15,178 bases of DNA from Candidatus Omnitrophota bacterium. Its GTDB lineage: Bacteria; Omnitrophota; Gorgyraeia; Duberdicusellales; 4484-171. The notes beneath the pieces are model-generated. The model made no database searches. It saw only the letters and a list, made by a program, of their open reading frames with translations, and was not told the DNA's origin. Position 1 is the stretch's first letter; the number at the start of each line of letters is the position of its first letter. Location of the stretch: NCBI GenBank assembly GCA_028717025.1, contig JAQUOR010000016.1, positions 1 through 15,178 on the forward strand, given 5' to 3'. Position numbers and translations under genes: made by a program. Of this stretch, positions 6,749 to 12,480 are shown piece by piece.

Positions 6749-8110
6749 TTACTCGTTTTCCCTTACCATTCCTTTCGCAAGATTGACAAACTTCATGTAT
6801 TCTTTTATAAATCCCAGGTGCACGCTTCCCGTAGGGCCGTTTCGCTGCTTGGCAATGATCGCTTCAGCGGTGCCTTTATTATCCGGCGTGGCATTGTAGT
6901 ACTCTTCGCGCAAGAGAAGCACCACGACGTCTGCGTCCTGTTCGATTGCCCCTGATTCGCGCAAATCGGAAAGCTGTGGCCGGTGGTCCTGGCGCGATTC
7001 GACCGCGCGTGAAAGCTGGCTCACCCCGATCAACGGAACGCGCAATTCTTTTGCCAGCGATTTTAACGCCCGGGAAATTTCAGAAATTTCCTGCTGGCGG
7101 CTCTCGCTCTGCTGCATTCCCCGCATCATCTGCAAATAGTCGACCACGATAAGCTGAATGTCGTGATGCGCTTTAAGGCGGCGCGCTTTTGCGCGTAATT
7201 CAAAAATACTGATGGCCGCAGTATCGTCGATGTAAATAGGCGCTTCCGAAAGCTTGCCTGCCGCAGACGTTAATAGGGGCCATTCACTCGGCGCAAGAAG
7301 GCCCGTGCGCAATTTCTGGATGTCGACCTTTGCCTGGGAGCACAGAAAACGCTGCATGAGCTGTTCTTTGGACATTTCTATACTGAAGATAGCAACGGGG
7401 ATTTTTTCCTCGACCGCGACGTACTCGGCAATCGAAGTCGCCAGAGCGCTCTTACCCATCGAAGGCCTGCCGGCAAGGATGATCAAATCGCCCTTTTGCA
7501 AACCTGCGGTCTTTATGTCAAAATCCATATAGCCCGTGGGTACGCCCGTGATGTGGGATTTTTTATGGTAGAGGGATTCGATGAGTTCTATCCCGTCCTT
7601 GATGATGTCGCGTATGTGGATGTAACCGCCTTCGACGCGTTTGTCGCTTATTTCGAAAATAAGCTTTTCCGCCTTATCGAGGATCGCGCTGACGTCTTCG
7701 TCTTCTTTGTACACGGAAGAAATAATCTGCGTTGCGCTCGCGATCAGGGAACGGAGCACGCTTTTTTCTTTTATGATGCGCGCATACTGCACGGCATTGG
7801 CGCTTGAAGGAACAAAATCAACCAAAGTCGTAAGATACGCGGTGCCACCGATGCGTTCAAGCATTTTTTTCTTGTTTAAATCTTCGGAGACGGTAAGGAG
7901 GTCGGCCTTTTTGCGTGTGTCAAAAAGGGAAAGAATGGTGGAAAAAACTATTTTATGTTCTTCTCTATAGAAATCTTCCTGACCGATGACTTCCAAAATT
8001 TCGGGGATGATCTCGGCATCAAGCAGCATTGACCCTAAGGTTGCCATCTCGGCCTCGATGTTCTGGGGCGGGAGTTTATCTAAGTACTGGGAAGTACTTG
8101 CTACATTCAT
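6749..8110 (-). CDS. dnaB: DnaB, replicative DNA helicase
   Basis: Hexameric helicase that unwinds DNA ahead of the replication fork. The 453-residue protein has the N-terminal DnaB domain (about 12-112, beginning PPQNIEAE), a linker, and the RecA-like ATPase domain (about 185-450). Walker A is GRPSMGKSA (214-222, K220), Walker B is LIVVDYLQMM (about 320-329), and the downstream LRESGAIEQDADVV and KQRNGPTG motifs include the arginine-finger region. There is no intein, although DnaB is a frequent intein site. A GTG at 8125 extends the frame by five codons, but the ATG at 8110 is preferred because it forms an ATGA overlap with the rplI stop, implying coupled translation. The 3' end contains a weak A/T-rich hairpin over the stop codon (6740-6760). 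Confidence 0.97.
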   Translation of the reverse strand: MNVASTSQYLDKLPPQNIEAEMATLGSMLLDAEIIPEILEVIGQEDFYREEHKIVFSTILSLFDTRKKADLLTVSEDLNKKKMLERIGGTAYLTTLVDFVPSSANAVQYARIIKEKSVLRSLIASATQIISSVYKEDEDVSAILDKAEKLIFEISDKRVEGGYIHIRDIIKDGIELIESLYHKKSHITGVPTGYMDFDIKTAGLQKGDLIILAGRPSMGKSALATSIAEYVAVEEKIPVAIFSIEMSKEQLMQRFLCSQAKVDIQKLRTGLLAPSEWPLLTSAAGKLSEAPIYIDDTAAISIFELRAKARRLKAHHDIQLIVVDYLQMMRGMQQSESRQQEISEISRALKSLAKELRVPLIGVSQLSRAVESRQDHRPQLSDLRESGAIEQDADVVVLLLREEYYNATPDNKGTAEAIIAKQRNGPTGSVHLGFIKEYMKFVNLAKGMVRENE

Positions 8111-8553
8111 TTCTTTACTATCCACACGCGAAGCTTCGCCTGCACTTCTGGATGTAAATTGACCTTGATGCTATAGACACCGAGCTTCTTTATCGGTTCC
8201 TCGATGAGGCACAGCCCCTTTTCAAGCGTAATGCCTTCATCTTTAAGCGCCTTTAAGATCTGGGGCTCTCCGATGGAACCAAAGATTTCTTCGTCATCCT
8301 TTACTTTTGCGGTAATGGTCAAGGACGATAATTTTTCTAATTTGTCCTTCAGTTCCTCAAAAACCTTCTTTTCTTTTTCTTCCAATTTTACTTTGTCTTT
8401 CTTTATTTCTTCCAGCCGCCGATAATTTTCCTTCGTTGCGGCCATGGCAAACCCTTTAGGAATAAGAAAGTTGCGCGCAAAGCCGTCTTTTACTTCGACA
8501 ACGCTGCCTTCTTCATTGAATTTTCCGACCTTCCTGATAATAAGTACTTTCAC
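8107..8553 (-). CDS. rplI: 50S ribosomal protein bL9
   Basis: 148-residue large-subunit protein bL9, which helps maintain reading frame and ribosome spacing on mRNA. It shows the N-terminal rRNA-binding domain (MKVLIIRKVGKFNEEGSVVEVKDGFARNFLIP is condensed here to its start KVLIIRKVGK and the motif GFARNFLIP), a long Lys/Glu-rich connecting helix (about 45-78), and the C-terminal domain ending LRVWIVKK. Length equals that of typical bL9 (about 149). The start is GTG at 8553, 8 nt after GGAGG (8562-8566). A hairpin abuts the ribosome site. It overlaps dnaB by four bases and follows rpsR after 116 nt, the conserved rpsF-ssb-rpsR-rplI-dnaB order. Confidence 0.97.
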   Translation of the reverse strand: MKVLIIRKVGKFNEEGSVVEVKDGFARNFLIPKGFAMAATKENYRRLEEIKKDKVKLEEKEKKVFEELKDKLEKLSSLTITAKVKDDEEIFGSIGEPQILKALKDEGITLEKGLCLIEEPIKKLGVYSIKVNLHPEVQAKLRVWIVKK

Positions 8554-8561
8554 TGTAACAT

Positions 8562-8598
8562 CCTCCTTAATGAGTCCCGTGCAAACGGGACGAATTAA
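8562..8598 (-). promoter_or_regulatory. Hairpin abutting the rplI ribosome site (same type as bamA hairpin 2)
   Basis: GTCCCGT (585-591 region on the minus strand) pairs with ACGGGAC (574-580) around a 4 nt loop (8581-8584); beyond a 2+2 internal loop, five further pairs (594-598 with 567-571) follow, and the outer strand ends in TTAAGGAGG (8562-8570). The flanks TTAATTC and TCATTAAGGAGG are identical to those of the bamA leader, while the closing pair and loop differ. The upstream half of the 116 nt rpsR-rplI gap has different small hairpins (GCGT/ACGC at 8602-8615, CCCG/CGGG at 8628-8644) instead of the large first hairpin. Confidence 0.6.
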
Positions 8599-8669
8599 CT
8601 AGCGTAACCTGACGCAAGGGATAAATACCCGAATTGAATCCGGGAAAAGTTGCATTATAAAATAACTTT

Positions 8670-8951
8670 CTATCTCGGCTGATACGGGAGCAAGCTTAAA
8701 AACCGTGCCTTTTTTATTTCCCTGGCTACTGCGCGCTGATGTTTTGCGCAGTTGCCGCTGATACGCCGCGATGTAATTTTTCCCTTTGAAGAAACATAGC
8801 GCGAAAGAAGATCGATGTTCTTGTAATCGATTTCCGCCGCCAGCTCTTTTTTACAGAATACGCAGCTCTTCTTAAACCTTAATAAATTCGCTTTTGACCT
8901 TGGTTTTCGTTCTCCTCTGTCTCTGTCCCTGTCTCTGTCATCAAATGCCAT
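8670..8951 (-). CDS. rpsR: 30S ribosomal protein bS18
   Basis: 93-residue small-subunit protein that binds the platform together with bS6. The conserved core is present: SCVFCKKE, IDYKNIDLLSRYVSSKGKI, SRRISGNCAKHQRAVAREIKKARFLSLLP-type ending (given in part). The CxxC (about residues 30-33) plus the later CAKH mark the zinc-ribbon form of bS18. The ATG at 8951 has AAGGAG (8957-8962) 5 nt upstream; the longer upstream frame lacks similarity. The N-terminus has a DRDRDRDR run encoded by four hexamer repeats (8915-8938). It follows ssb after a 119 nt leader able to form a 9 bp long-range stem. Confidence 0.96.
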   Translation of the reverse strand: MAFDDRDRDRDRGERKPRSKANLLRFKKSCVFCKKELAAEIDYKNIDLLSRYVSSKGKITSRRISGNCAKHQRAVAREIKKARFLSLLPYQPR

Positions 8952-8956
8952 CGTCT

Positions 8957-9045
8957 CTCCTTGCGCTTTGCACACACCGGCCGATCCAACGCACACGCGT
9001 ACTCCGGAACATTCTATCGGCACTATATGCTATTTGGCCGGGTGT
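8957..9045 (-). promoter_or_regulatory. Structured rpsR leader
   Basis: Minus-strand ACACC-C-GGCC (9036-9045) pairs with GGCCGGTGT (8974-8982), nine pairs with one bulged base at 9040, closing a 53 nt interior that contains a perfect ACGC/GCGT hairpin (8989-9000). Immediately downstream TGTGC/GCGCA (8962-8974) can form a 5 bp hairpin touching the AAGGAG site, sharing one base with the long stem. The layout resembles an autogenous ribosomal-protein leader; that role is inference from position only. Confidence 0.4.
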
Positions 9046-9070
9046 TTAGTTAAATTTTTATATCCTGTAT

Positions 9071-9511
9071 CTATTGGACCGCGTCGCCTGATTCCTGAAT
9101 CTGGCTTTCGCTCCCTTCGGCGGATTCCGTAACTTCTTTCGGCTCTTCGCCCAAATCGATTTCACGCGCTTCTTCTTTAACGACTCTGGGCATGAACTGG
9201 ACGCGGATAGCGCGCACTTCTATGGAAGTCCTGTTTTTGCCTTCGTTATCCTTCCATGAACGTGACTGCAATCTGCCTTCAACAAAAACCGCTCTTCCCT
9301 TCTGCAAATATTGGTTACATACTTCTGCCATCTGGCCCCAGGTAACCACGTTTATAAAACAGGTATCCTGCTGCAGCTGGCCGCTTTTATCTTTAAAAGG
9401 GCTATTGGCCGCAATGCGCAAGGTGGAAACTGCCGTTCCTTGCGGTGTATAGCGCAACTCCGGGTCTTTCGTCAAATTTCCAATCAACAATACTCGGTTT
9501 AAGTTAACCAT
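9071..9511 (-). CDS. ssb: Single-stranded DNA-binding protein SSB
   Basis: 146-residue SSB that coats single-stranded DNA at forks and repair sites. The OB fold occupies about 1-107, starting VNLNRVLLIGNLTKDPELRYT, with the characteristic aromatic and basic residues (FINVVTWGQMAE, GRLQSRSW). The tail (about 112-146) is acidic and low in hydrophobics but ends in ESGDAVQ: the usual C-terminal tip, acidic residues followed by Pro-Phe that recruits partner proteins, is absent. The stop is a plain TAG with no nearby frame that restores the tip. The ATG at 9511 has AGGAGG only 4 nt upstream, part of a repeated two-hairpin leader. It sits between rpsF and rpsR as in many bacteria. Confidence 0.96.
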   Translation of the reverse strand: MVNLNRVLLIGNLTKDPELRYTPQGTAVSTLRIAANSPFKDKSGQLQQDTCFINVVTWGQMAEVCNQYLQKGRAVFVEGRLQSRSWKDNEGKNRTSIEVRAIRVQFMPRVVKEEAREIDLGEEPKEVTESAEGSESQIQESGDAVQ

Positions 9512-9515
9512 GAAA

Positions 9516-9619
9516 CCTCCTTAATTCTTACGATGTAAGTCGTAAGAATTAACTTCCGAGGTGCTCCAGTTTAAATTCTTTTCCTTAAGAATTTAAATTG
9601 GTATGCCGGCACCCGGAAG
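9516..9619 (-). promoter_or_regulatory. Two-hairpin leader element ending at the ssb ribosome site
   Basis: Starts one base after the rpsF stop. Hairpin 1: cggaag/cttccg lower stem (9614-9619 with 9553-9558), bulged base 9559, five pairs (9609-9613 with 9560-9564), and an A/T-rich upper stem of about 14 pairs (9587-9600 with 9567-9580) with a 6 nt loop. Hairpin 2: a perfect 13 bp stem (TTAATTCTTACGA, 9540-9552 paired with 9521-9533) with a 6 nt loop; its last bases run into AAGGAGG (9516-9522). The whole layout matches the bamA leader, but hairpin 2 is built from different bases that still pair, the expected mark of selection on structure. Confidence 0.65.
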
Positions 9620-9620
9620 C

Positions 9621-9953
9621 CTACGCTTTTTCTTCGATCTCTTCGTCTTTCCTCAAGATAAGATGCCTCAATAACCTCTCTTCCAGGCGCATTATTTCTT
9701 TCAGCTCTCCCAGTTTATCGGTATCAAGGATAAAGTCAACGAGCCAGTAGCATCCCCTATCATATTTCTTTTTTCCGGCAGCTGAGCTTTGCAAGAGAAA
9801 ACAAAAGTTTCTCTCTTTTAGCCAGACCCGCGCGCTTTCAACCTTTCCCTGCAAGGCCTCTATCTTTTTCGTAATTTTGCCAAAGATTTCTTCCTGCTCC
9901 TGTTCACTGATGTCGGACCTCACTATTACCATACTTTCATACTTTCTGTCCAT
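9621..9953 (-). CDS. rpsF: 30S ribosomal protein bS6
   Basis: 110-residue small-subunit protein that binds the 16S rRNA platform as a dimer with bS18. Family features: opening YESMVIVRSDISEQE, central KKYDRGCYWLVDFILDTDKL (family form KKI.G.Y..l.F), and LRHLILRKDEE near the end, followed by a short acidic tail. The ATG at 9953 has AAGGAG (9960-9965) 6 nt upstream; the longer upstream frame would read through the structured leader and has no similarity. It begins the rpsF-ssb-rpsR-rplI-dnaB cluster and lies 138 nt downstream of pth. The leader is strongly structured, which fits the known habit of bS6/bS18 operons to be autoregulated. Confidence 0.95.
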   Translation of the reverse strand: MDRKYESMVIVRSDISEQEQEEIFGKITKKIEALQGKVESARVWLKERNFCFLLQSSAAGKKKYDRGCYWLVDFILDTDKLGELKEIMRLEERLLRHLILRKDEEIEEKA

Positions 9954-9959
9954 GCTATT

Positions 9960-10070
9960 CTCCTTACGCTCGTTGTGCGCACACCGACGTAATTTCGCCA
10001 GAGGGCGAATGCTGGCGTAATTCCTTGTCCAGAGGGGCAATACCCGCACAATTCCGCTAAGCGCGGGGTA
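9960..10070 (-). promoter_or_regulatory. Multi-hairpin rpsF leader
   Basis: Four potential stems in transcription order: TACCC-C-GC with GCGGGTA (10070-10063 with 10047-10041); TTGCCC with GGACAA (10040-10035 with 10030-10025, one mismatch); TTCGCC with GGCGAA (10009-10004 with 9999-9994); and TTACG with CGTAA (9992-9988 with 9968-9964), extended inward by further pairs and running into AAGGAG (9960-9965). The second and third share the loop CTCT and a following ATTACG, as if duplicated. An alternative stem, CGCCAG with CTGGCG (10017-10012 with 10001-9996), excludes the third. A bS6-bS18 binding leader is the obvious hypothesis, but I cannot match the published motif with certainty. Confidence 0.5.
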
Positions 10071-10091
10071 TTCTAAACGCCAGGTACGTTT

Positions 10092-10670
10092 TTAAACGTC
10101 GGGTGTCTTTACGTTATTATACTTATTCATTACATATTTACTGCCGTGCACTACCCAATCGATACACGCAGTAGCTGCTTTCTCTATTACCACGCTAAGT
10201 TCGCGTTTTTCGTCGCTTAAAAAATCAGAAAGAACATACTCGGCCAAATCTGTGCCCTGTGCACCGTCAATGCCGATGCGCAAGCGGTTTATTCTCTGGC
10301 TTCCCAGGAATTCGATGACGGAAGCCATGCCTTTGTGTCCGCCGCTGGAACCCGATTCGCGAAAACGCATCGCACCCAGCGCAAGGCTGGTATCATCGTA
10401 GACCACCAGGACATCTTCGCAAGAGGCGTGGTATTGCGCGCAGGCTCTTTTGAGCGCGATACCGGAATTATTCATGAACGTTGAAGGCTTGACTAGAAAT
10501 ACTTCGCCCTCATCAAACAGCAGCCGCGCAGTGTGCGCCCTTAAGAGAAAACGCCGCTTAAATATCGATTTCCTGTCTTTTGCCAGTCTATCAAGAACAA
10601 TAAACCCTGCGTTGTGACGATTGTGTGCGTATTGTGCGCCAGGGTTTCCTAAACCGCAAATAATTTTCAC
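10092..10670 (-). CDS. pth: Peptidyl-tRNA hydrolase
   Basis: 192-residue Pth, which releases peptides from prematurely dropped peptidyl-tRNA so the tRNA can be reused. The active-site residues are visible: N9 in GLGNPG, H19 in NRHNAGF, N68 in TFMNNSG, and D92 in VVYDDTSLALG, followed by the conserved GSSGGHKGMASVIEFLG region and RLRIGIDG. Length equals E. coli Pth (194). The start is GTG at 10670 with only a weak AGGCG upstream. It follows rplY after 45 nt, the same order as ctc-pth (spoVC) in Bacillus. A small inverted repeat (ACGTT/AACGT) covers its stop codon but has no T run. Confidence 0.97.
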   Translation of the reverse strand: MKIICGLGNPGAQYAHNRHNAGFIVLDRLAKDRKSIFKRRFLLRAHTARLLFDEGEVFLVKPSTFMNNSGIALKRACAQYHASCEDVLVVYDDTSLALGAMRFRESGSSGGHKGMASVIEFLGSQRINRLRIGIDGAQGTDLAEYVLSDFLSDEKRELSVVIEKAATACIDWVVHGSKYVMNKYNNVKTPDV

Positions 10671-10715
10671 TTTTCGCCTGCTCTGCTCTATCGCTTAAGG
10701 CCAAAGACTACTTTT

Positions 10716-11477
10716 CTATTTTCCCTTATCCGGTCCCTTTTCTTTGCCTTTCTCGGGAGCTTTTTCTTTTCCTTTTTCCGGGGCAGCCTTTTCTTTTCCG
10801 CCTTCTTCTTTTGCTTCCTCGCCTTCTTCGCCCTCTTCGCCTTCTTTCTTCTCTTTGATGACTTCAGGGCCCGTAGGCGCTGCTTCGGCAGCGGCAGGAA
10901 CGATTTCCTCTTCTTCGGCCTTCTCGACCACGGTAACAACCGTAGCATCAAGATGCGTTACGATTTTTATCTTATCAGGAGCTTTTACTTCTTTTACGTG
11001 GATAGAATCGCCTATACCTAACTCGGTCACGTCGACTTCGATTTTTTCCGGGATATCCAGAGGTAAACCTTCGACTTCCAGCTCCCATAAGACCTGCTGG
11101 ACAATTCCTTCCTCTTTAACACCTTTAGCTTCGCCTTTAAGGGCGAGGGGCACGTTGACCTTGATCTTCTCGGTCAACAAAACCCGCATGAAATCCATAT
11201 GAATGACCTCTTCGCTTAAAGGATGATATTGGATATCCTTAATAAGCACCGAAATGGTTTCTTTTTTTTCTTTGCCGACAGCTTCCATATCGATTATGGC
11301 GCTGCGAGAGAAATGAACGTTCTTCAGGATTTTAAGGCTCGGGACGGGAATGGTGACGGTAATGTTTTCTCCCTTGCCGTACACGATAGCCGGGACTTCT
11401 CCGGCCCGTCTTTCTTTCTTGGCCCGCTCTTTTCCTACTTTCTCTCTGATGTTTGATTGAATTTTAATTCTCTCCAT
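10716..11477 (-). CDS. rplY: 50S ribosomal protein bL25, long Ctc/TL5 form with charged tail
   Basis: 253-residue bL25 of the Ctc/TL5 type, a 5S rRNA-binding ribosomal protein. Residues 1 to about 92 form the 5S-binding domain (PAIVYGKGENI, ISVLIKDIQYHPLSEEVIHMDF is present in two pieces), about 96-186 the TL5 C-terminal domain (VPLALKGEAKGV, LEVEGLPLDIPEKIEVDV), and 187-253 is a low-complexity tail with GEEGEEGEE and repeats of EKGKEKAPEKGKEKGP. Typical Ctc proteins are about 200-220 residues, so the tail is an extra. The ATG at 11477 uses an AAGGTAGGA site that overlaps the prs stop codon 6 nt upstream, indicating coupled expression. The tail composition shifts from acidic to Lys/Pro/Gly-rich. 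Confidence 0.95.
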   Translation of the reverse strand: MERIKIQSNIREKVGKERAKKERRAGEVPAIVYGKGENITVTIPVPSLKILKNVHFSRSAIIDMEAVGKEKKETISVLIKDIQYHPLSEEVIHMDFMRVLLTEKIKVNVPLALKGEAKGVKEEGIVQQVLWELEVEGLPLDIPEKIEVDVTELGIGDSIHVKEVKAPDKIKIVTHLDATVVTVVEKAEEEEIVPAAAEAAPTGPEVIKEKKEGEEGEEGEEAKEEGGKEKAAPEKGKEKAPEKGKEKGPDKGK

Positions 11478-11483
11478 GACATC

Positions 11484-12467
11484 CTACCTTCTTATTGAAT
11501 CGAAAAGCACGCTTATCGATTGTTCAAAATGTATTCGCTTTATCGCATCCGCGAAAAGACCGCCTACTGAGACCACTTTTATTTTTTTGCTCATTTTTCC
11601 TTCCGGCAACGGTATGGAATCGCTGATTGCCAGAAAATCAATGTGCGATTTCTCCAGTTTCTCTACTGCGCTGTTCGATAATACACCATGTGTTATTGCG
11701 GCGCAGATCTTTTTCGCTCCGGCTTCCCTGAGCGCTTTGGCGGCTTCTACCAGAGAAGAACCCGTCGCGATAATATCATCAACGAGGAGGACGTCTTTGC
11801 CCTTAATCTCGCCTAAAATATGCATTACCTCCGTAGCCTCGGGAGTATTTCTGCGTTTATCAACGATAGCCAGGTCCGCGTTGAATTTCTTCGCGTATGC
11901 CCTGGCCATCTTTATTCCGCCTACGTCAGGAGAAACGATAACCAGGTTCTTCATCTGCATTTCCGTAAAGTATTCTAAAAAAACATCTACTGCGTACAAA
12001 TGGTCAAGGGGTATATCGAAAAACCCCTGCACCTGTCCTGCGTGCAAATCAAGCGTGAGCACGCGGTTTGCTCCTGCTACCGTCAACAGGTTGGCGACAA
12101 GCTTTGCGGTAATAGGAACGCGCGGCTGGTCTTTTCTGTCCTGACGCGCATAACCGAAATACGGAATGACTGCGGTTATGCGTGCGGCCGAGGCCCTGCG
12201 CAACGCATCCAGGATAATAAGCAGCTCCATCAGATTTTCATTGACCGGCGGGCAGGTCGATTGAATTATAAAAACGTCTTTTCCCCTGACATTCTCTTCG
12301 ATTTTGACCTGTATCTCGCCGTCGCTGAACTTCGAAGAAAGGATCCCTGCCTGTTTAACTTTAAGGCTCTTAGAAATACTTTGCGCCAGTTTCGGATTAG
12401 AATTACCGCTGAAAACGACTAATTTATCCATAGTAGTAAGGTTGTTAAATTCGCCCTGTTCGTTCAT
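11484..12467 (-). CDS. prs: Ribose-phosphate pyrophosphokinase (PRPP synthetase)
   Basis: Makes PRPP from ribose 5-phosphate and ATP, the precursor of purines, pyrimidines, NAD, His and Trp. Visible family motifs: VFSGNSNPKLA, FSDGEIQVKIEENVRG, IPYFGYARQDRK, VPITAKLVANLL, the metal-binding DLHAGQVQGFFD, the catalytic-loop IVDKRR, and the PRPP-binding VDDIIATGSSL. From the ATG at 12467 it is 327 residues; from the in-frame ATG at 12431 it would be 315, exactly the usual length and closer to the conserved start. Neither has a convincing ribosome site; I give the longer form because it sits 12 nt after glmU, but the shorter is nearly as likely. It lies between glmU and rplY, as in Bacillus. Confidence 0.95.
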   Translation of the reverse strand: MNEQGEFNNLTTMDKLVVFSGNSNPKLAQSISKSLKVKQAGILSSKFSDGEIQVKIEENVRGKDVFIIQSTCPPVNENLMELLIILDALRRASAARITAVIPYFGYARQDRKDQPRVPITAKLVANLLTVAGANRVLTLDLHAGQVQGFFDIPLDHLYAVDVFLEYFTEMQMKNLVIVSPDVGGIKMARAYAKKFNADLAIVDKRRNTPEATEVMHILGEIKGKDVLLVDDIIATGSSLVEAAKALREAGAKKICAAITHGVLSNSAVEKLEKSHIDFLAISDSIPLPEGKMSKKIKVVSVGGLFADAIKRIHFEQSISVLFDSIRR

Positions 12468-12480
12468 ATGTCTAACGAAC
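12458..12480 (-). promoter_or_regulatory. Hairpin presenting the upstream prs start codon in its loop
   Basis: GTTCGTT and AACGAAC form a perfect 7 bp stem around a 9 nt loop, AGACATATG, which contains the ATG at 12467. The stem begins immediately at the glmU stop codon. There is no T run, so it is not a terminator. Either it displays the start codon to initiating ribosomes in the absence of a Shine-Dalgarno sequence, or it lies in the leader if prs starts at 12431. Confidence 0.4.

Noticed and set aside
6740..6760. Possible terminator over the dnaB stop (GAAAACG/CGTTTTC)
   Set aside because: The stem is A/T-rich with only two C-G pairs in its inner part, and no T run follows in the transcribed direction.
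8654..8659. TATAAT on the minus strand after rpsR as an rplI promoter
   Set aside because: No recognisable -35 box at 15-19 bp and no extended -10 motif; a lone hexamer is weak evidence.
10688..10951. Lys/Arg-rich minus-strand frame overlapping the end of rplY
   Set aside because: It is the shifted reading of the repetitive charged tail of bL25; the rplY frame is supported by the conserved domains upstream.
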